DNA of 64,000 nucleotides from Bacillus sp. ISL-45 (GCF_018613195.1 NZ_JAGGQQ010000019.1:283637-347636), one strand, 5' to 3'; shown: positions 17,101 to 25,682, counted from the stretch's first letter. Notes: generated by a model from the letters alone, not told the origin. Made by a program: numbers and translations.

Positions 17101-18436
17101 AGGCGAAATCGGATATGATGATGGCAGCGCTGAGAATGCGCGTGTATTCTATGACGCTGGCAATGGCTGGGCTGTAAAAATGTCATTGGCAGAAGGCAAT
17201 GACAAAGCATTAGTTACTGGCGGACTGTTCCGTTTCTGGGATACAGAATGGCCAGTTCCAGGCGGTACGGATTTCAAAGTGGAAGTATACGATGCAAGCG
17301 GCATTGACGGTGCACCAGGAAAGAAGCTGGCGGGACCAATTGATGCCAATGCATTGAGAAACGGTGAATGGACACATGTTGATTTAAGCAGCCATGGAAT
17401 CGTGGTAGAAGGAGATTTCTACCTGGTTTACATCCAGGCAGGAATCAACACAGCCTCACCAGGGCTGGCTACTGATGAAAACGGTGAAAATGCATTAAGA
17501 AGCTGGCAGATGGTGGGCGGAAGCTGGTCGCCTTCTCCAGAGGATGAAGGAAACTATATGATTCGTGCGGTGGTTGATTATGAAGTGACAGCACCAAGCA
17601 TCGCTTCACCTGCAGATGGTTCTTTTACAAATGAAGCTACTGTAACAGTAGAAGGATCGGCAGCTCCAACAACCACTGTCCATATCTATAATGATGGCGA
17701 AGAGGTTGCAACCACAGCTGCAAACGATGATGGCTCTTATGCTGTTGAAGTAACCCTCAATGAAGGTATGAATGTACTGACAGCCAAAGCATCGACAGAG
17801 CAGGGAATTACTGATCCATCAGAACCAGTAACAGTGGTTTATGATCCGAATGCACCGGAATTGTCCATCTCTTCTCCTGCTGATGGAAGCAAAATCAATA
17901 AAGAAACGGTAACGGTTACCGGTACAATTGCTGATGCAAACCTTGACGCTGTCACGGTTAACGGATCGGCAGCTATGGTTGAGAACGGAACCTATTCAGC
18001 AAGGGTCATGCTGGATGAGGGGATGAACGAAATCCAAGTAATTGCGAAGGATAAAGCAGGAAACGTCACTGAAGAGTCTGTAACTGTCGACGTAAAATAC
18101 ACCGCTCCAGTGATTTCAGACTTGAAACCAGACCAGGATCAAACATTGAAGAAAGGGGAAAGTGTAAAAATCGAGTTCATGAGTGAAACTGACCTGGATG
18201 CAACATTTGTTATTCATATGCCATTAACGAGCAATTCTCAGATAACGAATGCGACAGAGCTTCCAATGCGTGAAGTTTCACCAGGATACTATGTAGGATA
18301 CTATACAGCCACTAAGGATGTCGTCGCAGACGGGGCCGTCGTTGAGGTCAAAGCAGTAGACTCCTATGGCAACGAAGCAAGGAAAACGGCAGATGGCAAG
18401 CTTTTCATCAATGTGAAGAAAAACGGCAAAAAATAA
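14165..18436 (+). CDS. bpr: Bacillopeptidase F, secreted S8 serine protease
   Basis: 1423 residues, close to the length of B. subtilis Bpr, and similar along its full length from memory of that protein. Layout: signal peptide (about 1-32), I9-like propeptide (to about 190), subtilisin domain with catalytic Asp in SIDTGVQWNHPAL, His in DDHGHGTHVTGTM, Ser in NGTSMAGPHVSAA, oxyanion Asn in NNSWGGG; then a MAM/immune-inhibitor-like beta domain, carboxypeptidase-regulatory-like repeats (GTLTGSITNKATGEPVEG) and Ig-like C-terminal repeats (SPADGSFTNEATVTV, SPADGSKINKETVTV). Start is set by AGGAGG 7 bases upstream of ATG 14165. Extracellular protein degradation. Single gene with terminator. Confidence 0.96.
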   Translation: MKRKNRRLLSVLLSTALVVPLLLQPQIQTAAATNGVSVSAKEAVQTAEQKVNKKLYTQFENQDKVTFPVKMKEQVDTNAVAKEAEKKASLNKATPAKTKSIKRSTIVSELKAKAQETQFDLIEFLKEQEKNGGAKDIHSYHVVNAIAVTATRDVMDKVAGFTEVDKILPNETRQLFIPEKSAAVQEPAAKTNSIEWNIDRVGAPAVWEMGIEGSGITVASIDTGVQWNHPALQEKYRGFDSATGQASHENHWFDAVRGQSAPYDDHGHGTHVTGTMVGSEPDGSNAIGVAPGAKWIAVKAFTASGGTDADLLEAGEWILAPNGNPDLAPDVVNNSWGGGPGLDEWYRPMVQAWRAAEIFPEFSAGNTTFSNPGGPGSVANPANYPESVATGATDINNNLGSFSLLGPSPYGEIKPELTAPGVNILSSVPGSGYEGGWNGTSMAGPHVSAAIALLLQANSSLTVDELEEILLTTALPLTDNAYPESPNNGYGSGLLNVFDAVSSVVSGLGKLKGQVTKDGDDSEAPVLEHSQPATVFARMPLTLEASAADNISVTNVEVEYQLEDGSWTAVSAVRTGGDYKNGTYQANIPGEAVSGNEFVYKWRAVDFGGNETVSEFTVTVLPGITVGYEQNFENDASGWTSYGDANSWEWGTPTSGPVSAFSGEKVYGTALAGTYQNRANMSLQMQPIDLPEGSSYLQFKQWYNLERNYDYGHVFVSTDAVNWVQKLRVNNLSNGWIDGEVDLSEYAGQRIYVAFNVTTDGSVVRDGWYLDDMVLSDTSIAEPVKAETTVDKDDTKDSMKEDVDPNKIQMSLPKQPKADSSASLMALPMQASVTVVESGRSVKTNPANGSFELTHAAGTFTVVAEAYGFRPQTQTVEIEQDGEATANFSLEELPKGTLTGSITNKATGEPVEGATVYLLEDANIAPVATDENGQYSLTAYEGEYTVKVIAPHFYSQEASVTLDGDVEQNFEIKPFIGYPGEIGYDDGSAENARVFYDAGNGWAVKMSLAEGNDKALVTGGLFRFWDTEWPVPGGTDFKVEVYDASGIDGAPGKKLAGPIDANALRNGEWTHVDLSSHGIVVEGDFYLVYIQAGINTASPGLATDENGENALRSWQMVGGSWSPSPEDEGNYMIRAVVDYEVTAPSIASPADGSFTNEATVTVEGSAAPTTTVHIYNDGEEVATTAANDDGSYAVEVTLNEGMNVLTAKASTEQGITDPSEPVTVVYDPNAPELSISSPADGSKINKETVTVTGTIADANLDAVTVNGSAAMVENGTYSARVMLDEGMNEIQVIAKDKAGNVTEESVTVDVKYTAPVISDLKPDQDQTLKKGESVKIEFMSETDLDATFVIHMPLTSNSQITNATELPMREVSPGYYVGYYTATKDVVADGAVVEVKAVDSYGNEARKTADGKLFINVKKNGKK

Positions 18437-18440
18437 AATC

Positions 18441-18478
18441 AAAGGACCTTCCGCTTTTTATGGGAAGGTCCTTTTTAT
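18441..18478 (+). terminator. Terminator after bpr
   Basis: AAAGGACCTTCC / GGGAAGGTCCTTT with T tail. Confidence 0.88.
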
Positions 18479-18637
18479 GGGAGTTTAATTGCTTGCAAGG
18501 AAATTTATACAACATTTGAAAGAAGAGGATGTCATGATAGAGACTGGATCTCCGTCCATAACAATGTTGCATAAAATTAACACTGCTATTTTATTCATTG
18601 GAACAAGATGGTAACATGATAGATAAGGAGGGAGTTC

Positions 18638-19054
18638 ATGCAATTTTTAATCCTAATTGGTTTGATCGTTACAACCATCTGGTTGATGAAATTCATTTTG
18701 AGAAAAGCGCTCAATATTCCAAAAGTTAAAAGAAAAGCATTTTCATATAACCATATAAATAAAACACATCGAAACTTAGAGTGGGTCCTCCGTATTGCGA
18801 CCGTGATCGCTTATGTATATTTATTTTTTCAATTAATGTATGAAGATTTTCCAGGAAATCTTTTTCTACTAATCATGACCTTACTGTTCACTGCACAAAA
18901 TTTTCTGAGGGCTTATTTCGAATGGAAAGCCTGGGAACAGCCTAAGGAATCCATCCTGTCCATTGCAGAAGGAGTTATGTTGATTGGAATCGTGCTTCTG
19001 CTGATCCAGTTTGATGTACTATATAAGCTTCCCCCAATAATTTATCGCTCATAA
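18638..19054 (+). CDS. DUF4181-like membrane protein
   Basis: 138 residues with four hydrophobic segments (about 2-18, 50-67, 75-90, 107-125). The block between segments 1 and 2 (KAFSYNHINKTHRNLEW) and the later LRAYFEWKAWEQPKESI are as in DUF4181 proteins of Bacillus. Function unknown. AAGGAGGGAGTTC is a strong ribosome site. The next gene starts 38 bases later in the same direction. Confidence 0.75.
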   Translation: MQFLILIGLIVTTIWLMKFILRKALNIPKVKRKAFSYNHINKTHRNLEWVLRIATVIAYVYLFFQLMYEDFPGNLFLLIMTLLFTAQNFLRAYFEWKAWEQPKESILSIAEGVMLIGIVLLLIQFDVLYKLPPIIYRS

Positions 19055-19092
19055 GGCCATTTTAATTCTTGCGTGGAAAGGAATGAACCATA

Positions 19093-19751
19093 ATGATTAA
19101 GAATAAAAAATATTTGATCCTGGCCATGCTCTTTTTCTTTATTTCGATAGCACTGAATTTTCCGTTTCCTCATGAATATCCTGTAGGGCAGGAACGATCG
19201 TCAGCTCTTGGATTCCCCCTCACTACCATGGATGGAGTCAGTTATATTGGAGTATCTGGCCTTGTTTTATTTATCATCAGTCAGTTTTTTCTCGTGAAAT
19301 CGCTCAAAATATACCATAAGCGCCTTGTTTTGATTTCTATGGTATTAGTAGTCTTCCTGCCTCTTGAAATGGTAAATGCCTATCAAAAAACGTTCGCGAC
19401 AGGTATTTACGCTGTCGAGTACGAAAGAGGAGAGAGTTTTTACCGTTTTGAAATGAAAGACGATACAACATTATATGCGGTCTGCCATCTTCCATTTGAA
19501 ATTACAGCAATCAAACAGTCCAATTCGACATCGAATTCTATGAAAAATACCTGTTCGAAGATGACTATCCGATTCTATCTCTCATGAATGAAGGAGGACC
19601 ATACGAGGTCACACTCCATGGAAAAGAGAGACAAATGGTCAGAATAGACACTGAAATCGATTTATCCAAGTTAGGAAGAGATTCTTTGAGCGCGGAAGGC
19701 TGGGGAATCAATTTGATGATTGTGGATGGGGAGAAAGTCAGGAAGCTATGA
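19093..19751 (+). pseudogene. Membrane protein gene broken by a one-base frameshift
   Basis: The first frame (from ATG 19093) gives two hydrophobic segments and an extracellular-looking tail up to about base 19500 (YAVCHLPFE). After that the first frame gives low-complexity residues (SNSTSNSMKN) and stops at 19587. The plus-one frame continues sensibly from NYSNQTVQFDIEFYEKYLFE to VDGEKVRKL and stops at 19751. The switch lies at GAAATTACAG (19498-19507), where one extra A would restore GAA AAT TAC. A real frameshift or a sequencing/assembly indel are both possible. Family not recognised. Confidence 0.75.
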
Positions 19752-20139
19752 ATAAAGTCTCCTAATATTATAGAAAAATTAAAAAACCGCAGAAAAGTCT
19801 TGTTTCGAGAAGTGTGAATAACGCTTCTTTTTGCTTGATAAGGTATTTAATAGGTGTTTTCCCTTATATCTGCTTCAAGAAAAAGTCTAAGATTCTCCAA
19901 AAGTTTGTGGAGTTTTAGACAAAAATGGATATAAATAAATGACTTCGCACTGTTAATCTAAAGTTATACATACAATCTAAATTTAATTGTGCACTAGTTA
20001 CCAGATTTCATGAATAACATCATGCTTCTGGTGTCAGCTTGCTCGGACCAATGTTTATCTGCATGATCTGGTTTTTCGATTCAGTGGAGGAGCTACAGCT
20101 TTCAACTTAAGTGAAAGTTGATAGAAGGAGGAGAATGAG
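19752..20139. other. Gap with possible structured leader before the PfkB gene
   Basis: No gene seen. A weak hairpin GAAGTGT/ACGCTTC with T run is near 19809-19834 (possible terminator). From 20000 to 20034 ACCAGATTTCATG pairs imperfectly with CATGCTTCTGGT, and just before the ribosome site CTTTCA-ACTTAAG-TGAAAG (20099-20117) is a small hairpin. I know no riboswitch class matching this. Confidence 0.4.
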
Positions 20140-21030
20140 TTGGGAAAAGTTCTTATAATAGGTGGAACTACATTTGATTCGATCATTCATCTGGATAAAC
20201 TTCCAGAACCGGTGCCACAAACAATCCACTATGCCGCTTTTTCTGAGACATTAGGATCTACTGGTGCAGGCAAAGCATTGAACCTTTCAAAACTGAAGGT
20301 GCCTGTAACACTTCATTCTATAATCGGGAATGATAAATATGGGGCGAAAATCCGTAAGAAACTGGATGAGGGCGGTGTTGACTTTGTTTATGACCATGAT
20401 CCTCGGGGGACTGAGAGACATATCAATTTGATGAGTCAGCAGGGAGAAAGGATATCGATATTTGTTACACAGTCTTCATCTGAATTGCATCTAAACCTGC
20501 ACAGGATCGAGCAGCTAATCAAAGAGGCTGATTTGGTTGTTTTGAATATCATCGAGTACACCAAGCAGTTAATCCCGATGATAAAAAAATATAATAAGCC
20601 TGTGTGGACCGATTTACACGACTATAATCCCGGCAACCCGTATCACAAGGATTTTATCGAAATCGCTGATTATATTTTTGTCAGCTCTGACAATATGACT
20701 GATTATAAACCAATGATGGAGAAGTGGATATCCATGGGTAAAAGTCTGGTTGTCTGCACGCACGGGAAAAATGGAGTGACTGCTCTGACAAATAACCAGG
20801 AATGGATGGAAATTCCGATTATCAACGAGTATCCTTATAAAGATGCAAACGGAGCCGGCGACAGCTTCTTTTCAGGTTTCCTGTACGGTTACTTAAAAGG
20901 GAAGACAACAGAGGAATCGCTTAAGCTAGGAACGGTTTGCTCCGGGCTTTGTATTACTTCGAGGGAATTAGCTTACGAGCAATTGAATCCTCGTTTACTG
21001 GAAGAAGAGTATGAAAAATATTTCGGTTAA
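20140..21030 (+). CDS. PfkB-family carbohydrate kinase
   Basis: 296 residues of the ribokinase/PfkB family: N-terminal GGTTFDSIIHLDKLPEP, mid GSTGAGKALNLSKL (first signature), and the catalytic anion-hole/base motif DANGAGDSFFSGF near the C-terminus. ATP-dependent phosphorylation of a sugar or nucleoside; substrate not evident. The start is TTG at 20140, with AAGGAGG 8 bases upstream; the ATG five bases earlier is in another frame and stops quickly. Confidence 0.9.
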   Translation: MGKVLIIGGTTFDSIIHLDKLPEPVPQTIHYAAFSETLGSTGAGKALNLSKLKVPVTLHSIIGNDKYGAKIRKKLDEGGVDFVYDHDPRGTERHINLMSQQGERISIFVTQSSSELHLNLHRIEQLIKEADLVVLNIIEYTKQLIPMIKKYNKPVWTDLHDYNPGNPYHKDFIEIADYIFVSSDNMTDYKPMMEKWISMGKSLVVCTHGKNGVTALTNNQEWMEIPIINEYPYKDANGAGDSFFSGFLYGYLKGKTTEESLKLGTVCSGLCITSRELAYEQLNPRLLEEEYEKYFG

Positions 21031-21092
21031 TTAGGAGTGTTTTGTTCTTTTGAATGGGGAAAAATATCATCACCATACAAAGGAGTGATAAA

Positions 21093-21356
21093 ATGCTTGT
21101 TAACGGAAAGATCATCTCAGGTGAATTTGATCAATCCATAAATGAATTTTCTTTGCAGCGGGTGAAAAGCTTTGAAACACAATCGATTTTCAAAGAATGC
21201 CAGATGGAGGCCGTTTATAACTATTTGAAGAAACACGAAAACGATCCTGATGGACAAATCATCACTCTATATGATCAGATGCCGGTCAGATTAACACAAT
21301 CGGAGATTAGCCAATTGCTAAGTGACCTTGAAAGAGTAAAGTCGCTCTACCAATGA
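21093..21356 (+). CDS. Hypothetical protein, 87 aa
   Basis: Soluble, charged small protein (MLVNGKIISGEFDQSINEFS..., ending DLERVKSLYQ). Start at 21093 is backed by AAAGGAGTG; a longer frame from 21054 lacks one. Family not recognised. Follows the PfkB gene closely and has its own terminator, so likely the last gene of that unit. Confidence 0.7.
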   Translation: MLVNGKIISGEFDQSINEFSLQRVKSFETQSIFKECQMEAVYNYLKKHENDPDGQIITLYDQMPVRLTQSEISQLLSDLERVKSLYQ

Positions 21357-21386
21357 AAAGCAGGTCTATGAGACTTGCTTTTTTCT
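21355..21386 (+). terminator. Terminator after the 87-aa gene
   Basis: AAAAGCAGGTCT-ATG-AGACTTGCTTTT followed by T run. Confidence 0.8.
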
Positions 21387-21479
21387 ATTTACCCACAGTA
21401 ATATCTACCATATTTCCCGAATAGATAACAAGTGAATTTGTTATTAGAATTTATGTTAAGTTAGAGAGGAAGAAGTCTT

Positions 21480-21911
21480 ATTCATCCAAAAATAAAACCA
21501 TTAGCCGGAGGGCTGATATCAGGGATCGTCCTTGGATTGTTTTTAAAACTTATCCAATCTATAACAAACCTGAAAGTGTATACCTTATTGCTGAATGTTG
21601 ATTACATACCGATTCTAAAGGACATAAAATTTTCTGAAGTTGATGAGTTTGGTTTGCATATGGTGATATCAATAGGGCTGGCCTTCGCTATAAATTTTTA
21701 TTTCAGCAGAAAGGAATTAGGAAAAGAAGCAATACATCGTTTTGTTACTGTAGTAAGCTTAATGGTTGGTTTGCTGCTATTTCCAACAACGCTTCTCTCT
21801 GAAAGGACACCGCCCATCACAAGTATATATGGCTTTTTATTTTGGATGGCCGGTCATTGGATTTATGGCTGGGTATTAGGGAGAGTTTTATCAATTAACT
21901 GCCGGGATTGA
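21480..21911 (+). CDS. Membrane protein with unusual or missing start
   Basis: Four hydrophobic segments; the C-terminal part YGFLFWMAGHWIYGWVLGRV is reminiscent of YagU/YqhR-like membrane proteins of Bacillus, not firmly. The first in-frame standard start is TTG 21537, which would cut through the first membrane segment (LISGIVLGLFLKLIQ). The frame is open back to 21465; AGAGGAAGAAG lies before an ATT codon at 21480 (ATT CAT CCA AAA). So either an ATT start is used or the 5' end is damaged. Confidence 0.5.
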   Translation: MHPKIKPLAGGLISGIVLGLFLKLIQSITNLKVYTLLLNVDYIPILKDIKFSEVDEFGLHMVISIGLAFAINFYFSRKELGKEAIHRFVTVVSLMVGLLLFPTTLLSERTPPITSIYGFLFWMAGHWIYGWVLGRVLSINCRD

Positions 21912-22017
21912 AAAAGAACCTGCATACGTAGTCTTGAATCACGAGGGGATTGTGTTGAAAACCTATGAGTATAATGAAATGATAAAATTTTTGAAATCGA
22001 AAATACCTTTGAATTAA
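21907..22017 (+). pseudogene. C-terminal gene fragment
   Basis: The frame from 21907 reads IEKEPAYVVLNHEGIVLKTY, then EYNEMIKFLKSKIPLN and stop. It looks like the end of a thioredoxin-like or other soluble protein (AYVVLNHEGIVLKTY as in redoxin C-termini) but has no start or N-terminus. Overlaps the end of the previous gene. Confidence 0.35.
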
Positions 22018-22030
22018 ATACGATGACAAT

Positions 22031-22069
22031 AAAAAATGCCAGGAGTTTATGCTCCTGGCATTTGTTTTT
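22031..22069. terminator. Bidirectional terminator
   Basis: AAAAATGCCAGGAG / CTCCTGGCATTTGTTTTT hairpin between a plus-strand unit and the minus-strand diguanylate cyclase; A run on one side and T run on the other. Confidence 0.85.
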
Positions 22070-23690
22070 CAACTTTTCCCATATGGAAGGTAAATTTATT
22101 TTTTCCTTTTCTTTTGGATGCATAAAGTGCTTCATCTGCGTAGCTAATGACTGTGAATGGATCGATATCATGCTCTGGCCAGACCGCACCCCCGGCGCTG
22201 CAGCCAACTTTCAGCTGGGTATTTGCCATATCATATGGCTTGTTGATGTTTGTGACCAACTTGTTGGCAAGGGCTCCAAGTGCTGATTCGACCGATAGAT
22301 CTGGCGTGTTTAGCACGATAAGGAACTCATCGCCGCCCAGCCTGAAGATAGAATCTCTCTTCCGTATACTTTCTTGGAGTCTTTTTGCCACTTCCTGGAG
22401 CACCATGTCACCGGTTTGGTGTCCATAGGTATCATTGATTTGTTTAAATCCATCCAGATCCAAATATAAAAAAGACAGCGAGCGACCCGCAATTTGCGCT
22501 TTTTTCATGAATTGATCCAGCGCGAAACGATTGCCAAGACCGGTTAAAAGGTCCTGGTGAGCCAGGGTTTCCATTCTTCCTAAATTGGATTCACTCCTTA
22601 CCAAAGATTCAACCAGTTCTCTTAGTGAACCAGAAAGGACTTCAAGGTCTTTAATTCCTTTTATATAAGGAATTGACGTTTCCTTTCCCATTCTTAGGCT
22701 GTGGGCGGCCTTCGATATTTTCCGCAAAGGATTCGAGATAAATCCAGCGACGAACCAGCCAATAATCGCAAATATAATAGCCGTGATTGTCCCAAGTTTA
22801 ATGATGTAGGATTTTAAATTTTCAACAGGTGCAAAGGCATTCTCTATTGGAATGCGGACGATGACTGTCCATCCCAGTCCTGAATAATCATGGTGGCCGT
22901 CACCTACTGCAAAACCTGTAAGATACTCCTTGCCGTCAGGCCATTTTTCCACGAGCCAGCTGTTGTCACCGGTTCTTGCATTATGTACGCTTTTGATATC
23001 AAGCACGTCACCAGTCATTCCGTCAGGTCCAAGAAGCACGGTATTGTCCATGCCGCTCACCACAAATACTTCCGCTCCACTTAATTCATCTTTTAAGGGT
23101 TCGACGATGTTATCTTTTACTTGGCTCGACCATTCCCAGCTTAGATGAGCCGCGAGAACACCAGTTATATTTCCGTCTCCATCTGTTAATGGCTTGCTGA
23201 TATCGACAAATTGCATGGGCTCTCCAGATGGATTTGGAAGGAGATTTGCAAGGAGGACAGCGTTATGGACATCCCCTATAAAAGTTCCTTTTCTGCCTTC
23301 CTGATAAACAGGGCGCTTTGAAATATCAGTTCCTACCAGAATTCTATCTGATGCTGCGACCACCTTTCCCGTTGAATCAGTCAGGCCAATCCATGAAAAT
23401 ACAGGAATACTGGTCTTTAACTGGTCCAGCAGTGTCTGTGCAGACTGTAGATCTTCCTGGGATTTTATAACCTCTATCTGGCTAAGGACCTCTACTTCAC
23501 CAATCCTGGACCACATGAACGAATCTAGTTTATCTGCCATGTGATAGGCCGTATTAGACAGGCTGTTTCCTATCTCTCTTTTAATCGTTTCACCGGAATG
23601 CCTGCTGATCGTTATACTTAGCAGCATCGTTAGTGCAATGATTATGACACCAAAAAATAGAGCCATATAGGCTCGAAGGCTGAATTTCAT
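22047..23690 (-). CDS. Membrane diguanylate cyclase with dCache sensor
   Basis: 547 residues: membrane segment near 8-28, periplasm-side type double-Cache domain (about 30-285, with KRPVYQEGRKGTFIGDV and VLAAHLSWEW pieces), second membrane segment near 290-312, HAMP-like linker, GGDEF domain (about 375-540). The active site is FRLGGDEFLIVL, and an RxxD inhibitory site (RKRD) lies five residues before GGDEF, so product inhibition is likely. It makes cyclic di-GMP in response to an extracellular ligand. AAAGGGACAATC precedes the ATG. Confidence 0.92.
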   Translation of the reverse strand: MKFSLRAYMALFFGVIIIALTMLLSITISRHSGETIKREIGNSLSNTAYHMADKLDSFMWSRIGEVEVLSQIEVIKSQEDLQSAQTLLDQLKTSIPVFSWIGLTDSTGKVVAASDRILVGTDISKRPVYQEGRKGTFIGDVHNAVLLANLLPNPSGEPMQFVDISKPLTDGDGNITGVLAAHLSWEWSSQVKDNIVEPLKDELSGAEVFVVSGMDNTVLLGPDGMTGDVLDIKSVHNARTGDNSWLVEKWPDGKEYLTGFAVGDGHHDYSGLGWTVIVRIPIENAFAPVENLKSYIIKLGTITAIIFAIIGWFVAGFISNPLRKISKAAHSLRMGKETSIPYIKGIKDLEVLSGSLRELVESLVRSESNLGRMETLAHQDLLTGLGNRFALDQFMKKAQIAGRSLSFLYLDLDGFKQINDTYGHQTGDMVLQEVAKRLQESIRKRDSIFRLGGDEFLIVLNTPDLSVESALGALANKLVTNINKPYDMANTQLKVGCSAGGAVWPEHDIDPFTVISYADEALYASKRKGKNKFTFHMGKVEKQMPGA

Positions 23691-23767
23691 ATAAGATTGT
23701 CCCTTTCGTGCAACAAAGCTAAAAGTCTCTGCCTAGTATATCGTCTTGTTTTTTAGTTTTTTTAGAA

Positions 23768-23989
23768 TCATTTTTCTTTCGTAAGGAACCTTTTTAATAT
23801 TGCTTTTATCCCAAGCAAAAGAAAGGCTGCAAAAGTGACTTTAATTAATGAGACATGTTCACTCAAAGGAGTGTGGGTCGTGCGTTCTGAAGAAAAAATT
23901 GACCACCAGACGGGTTCGTAATAGAGAGTGGACGCTGTGATCCAAAACAAAAATAATACGAGAAAGGAAAGAATAGAAGCTTTCACCAA
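23768..23989 (-). CDS. Small membrane protein, 73 aa
   Basis: Two hydrophobic segments (SILSFLVLFLFWITASTLYY and VTFAAFLLLGIKAIL) flanking a polar loop. Its start is one base past the end of the M20 peptidase gene upstream, so it is co-transcribed and probably translationally coupled. Function unknown. Confidence 0.7.
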   Translation of the reverse strand: MVKASILSFLVLFLFWITASTLYYEPVWWSIFSSERTTHTPLSEHVSLIKVTFAAFLLLGIKAILKRFLTKEK

Positions 23990-23990
23990 T

Positions 23991-25463
23991 TCACCTTCCT
24001 AAAGGTTGATTACTTTCCTGGATGATTTCCATATAAAATCGGATAGCATTAAGATAGTTTTCAATACTGATATGCTCATTCGTACCATGCATCCTGTTGA
24101 GATCCTCTGATGTCAGCTGTACTGGCAGGAACCGAAAGGTGTTTTCGGCGATGCTGTTGTAATGCTTTGCATCGGATCCTGCGAACATCAGATAAGGAGC
24201 AATAACTGCATCGTCATATACATTCCTCGCGCTTTGCTGGATTGTTCTGAAATGCCAGCTGTCAACATCAGAAACTCCAGAAGCCTCTGAGCCTTTTATT
24301 GTCACTTTGATTTCATCGTCGCCAATCGTTTCTTCAATGTATTCCTTGACTTCCTCCAATGAATCACCAGGCATAAGGCGGAGATTAACAATCGCCGATG
24401 CCTTTTCTGGGAGGGCATTGTACTGTTCGCCAGCATTAAAAATCGTTGGAGCAATCGTTGTCCTGATCAGCGCGGCAGACGCGGGCTGCTGCAGGAGGAT
24501 TTTTTCTATAACCGGTTCGAATACAAATTTATTGGCAAACACATATTTCATGCTGAAGGCCATTTCAGGTGCCACAAACTCAAAGAGATCCTCACCAGGT
24601 CCTTTCAGGTCAGCGGGGAACTGGGTTTCTTCAAGCTTGGCAACCGCACCGGCAATCCTGCCAATATTCGTCCGGTTTTTTGGCTGTGATGAATGGCCGC
24701 CGCTTCCTTCAATTGACAGCTCTGCAGTCGCGGATCCTTTTTCAGAAACACCGACAACGCCAACGGGTTGATTGACTCCCGGAACCATGTTCTCAACAAT
24801 CGCTCCTCCTTCATCCAAAACAAAATCAAACTTTATGCCCCGTTTATTAAGGGTGCTTACAATCATTGCTGCACCTTCATCCCCACCGATTTCTTCATCA
24901 TGGCCGAACATCAGATAGATATCGCGGGAAGGCTGATAACCTTCTTTTAGCAAGTGTTCTGCAGCTTCAAGAATTCCAATCACCCCGATTTTATCATCCA
25001 GGGTACCGCGTCCCCAGATCTTTCCGTCTGCGACAGTTCCGCTGAATGGGGGATGCTCCCAGTTATCCTCCGTGCCTTCAAGAATGGGAACGACATCGTA
25101 ATGGCTTGTCAAACCAATAGGAAGTTTCGTTGAGTCTGTTCCACTCCATTTATACACAAGCGCATGACCATTCACTTTTTTAAGCTCAAGCTCTTTATGT
25201 ACAATAGGAAAGCTCTCTTTTAAAAAGGTAATGAAACGATCGAATTCTGCCAGGTCCATTTTGCTGCGGTCCTGGTAGGAAATCGTCTTATATTGAATCG
25301 CCTTTGATAGGCTATTAATAGCATGGTCATCATTAATGGTGCCATTAAAATGTTTGGGTGAAGGCTGGCGAGATTCCAGTGTAAGGGCATTGAACAAGGT
25401 GATAATGATGAAAACTAGGAGCAGACTGCCAATAATCATTAAGGAAAGCTTTAGTTTTTTCAT
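23991..25463 (-). CDS. M20-family metallopeptidase, membrane-anchored
   Basis: About 490 residues: one N-terminal membrane anchor (LSLMIIGSLLLVFIIITLF) and an M20 catalytic domain outside. Di-zinc motifs: GLTSHYDVVP (His), WGRGTLDDK (bridging Asp), GHDEEIGGDEG (catalytic Glu-Glu), DEGG, and SDAKHYN (His). The layout resembles PM20D1/CPS1-like carboxypeptidases that cleave or form N-acyl amino acids or trim peptides. I prefer ATG 25463; the frame goes on to 25508, but those residues fall in the end of a repeat element. GGAGG is 13 bases before ATG, a rather long spacing. Confidence 0.88.
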   Translation of the reverse strand: MKKLKLSLMIIGSLLLVFIIITLFNALTLESRQPSPKHFNGTINDDHAINSLSKAIQYKTISYQDRSKMDLAEFDRFITFLKESFPIVHKELELKKVNGHALVYKWSGTDSTKLPIGLTSHYDVVPILEGTEDNWEHPPFSGTVADGKIWGRGTLDDKIGVIGILEAAEHLLKEGYQPSRDIYLMFGHDEEIGGDEGAAMIVSTLNKRGIKFDFVLDEGGAIVENMVPGVNQPVGVVGVSEKGSATAELSIEGSGGHSSQPKNRTNIGRIAGAVAKLEETQFPADLKGPGEDLFEFVAPEMAFSMKYVFANKFVFEPVIEKILLQQPASAALIRTTIAPTIFNAGEQYNALPEKASAIVNLRLMPGDSLEEVKEYIEETIGDDEIKVTIKGSEASGVSDVDSWHFRTIQQSARNVYDDAVIAPYLMFAGSDAKHYNSIAENTFRFLPVQLTSEDLNRMHGTNEHISIENYLNAIRFYMEIIQESNQPLGR

Positions 25464-25493
25464 AGACTCTAGATAACCTCCATTCATTTTAAA

Positions 25494-25679
25494 AGGTTCT
25501 TTTCTCAAACTTTGTTGCTTAATTGACTACAAAAAAGAATTGTATGACCTATTTTTCTTCAAAAAATTGCCTCTTTTGTGAGAAAGGGGATGCAAACTTA
25601 ATACCGACCAGCAAAATAGCCTTATATTACGTTAAAATTGGCGTTAGGATTATACCAATGATCTTTACGAAAACAGCCT
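25494..25679. repeat. MITE-like element, copy 1
   Basis: 186 bp. Left end AGGTTCTTTTCTCAAACTTT, right end (other strand) AGGCTGTTTTCGTAAAGATC: imperfect terminal inverted repeats. About two thirds of the interior also matches copy 2 at 40876 (shared blocks: CAAACTTTGTTGCT, GCAAACTTAATAC, TTAGGATTA, ATCTTTACGA). No open frame. Its left end covers the 5' part of the M20 gene leader. Confidence 0.8.
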
Positions 25680-25682
25680 TTT

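Noticed and set aside
24307..24771. 154-codon plus-strand frame within the M20 peptidase
   Set aside because: Antisense shadow; the M20 zinc motifs are on the minus strand.
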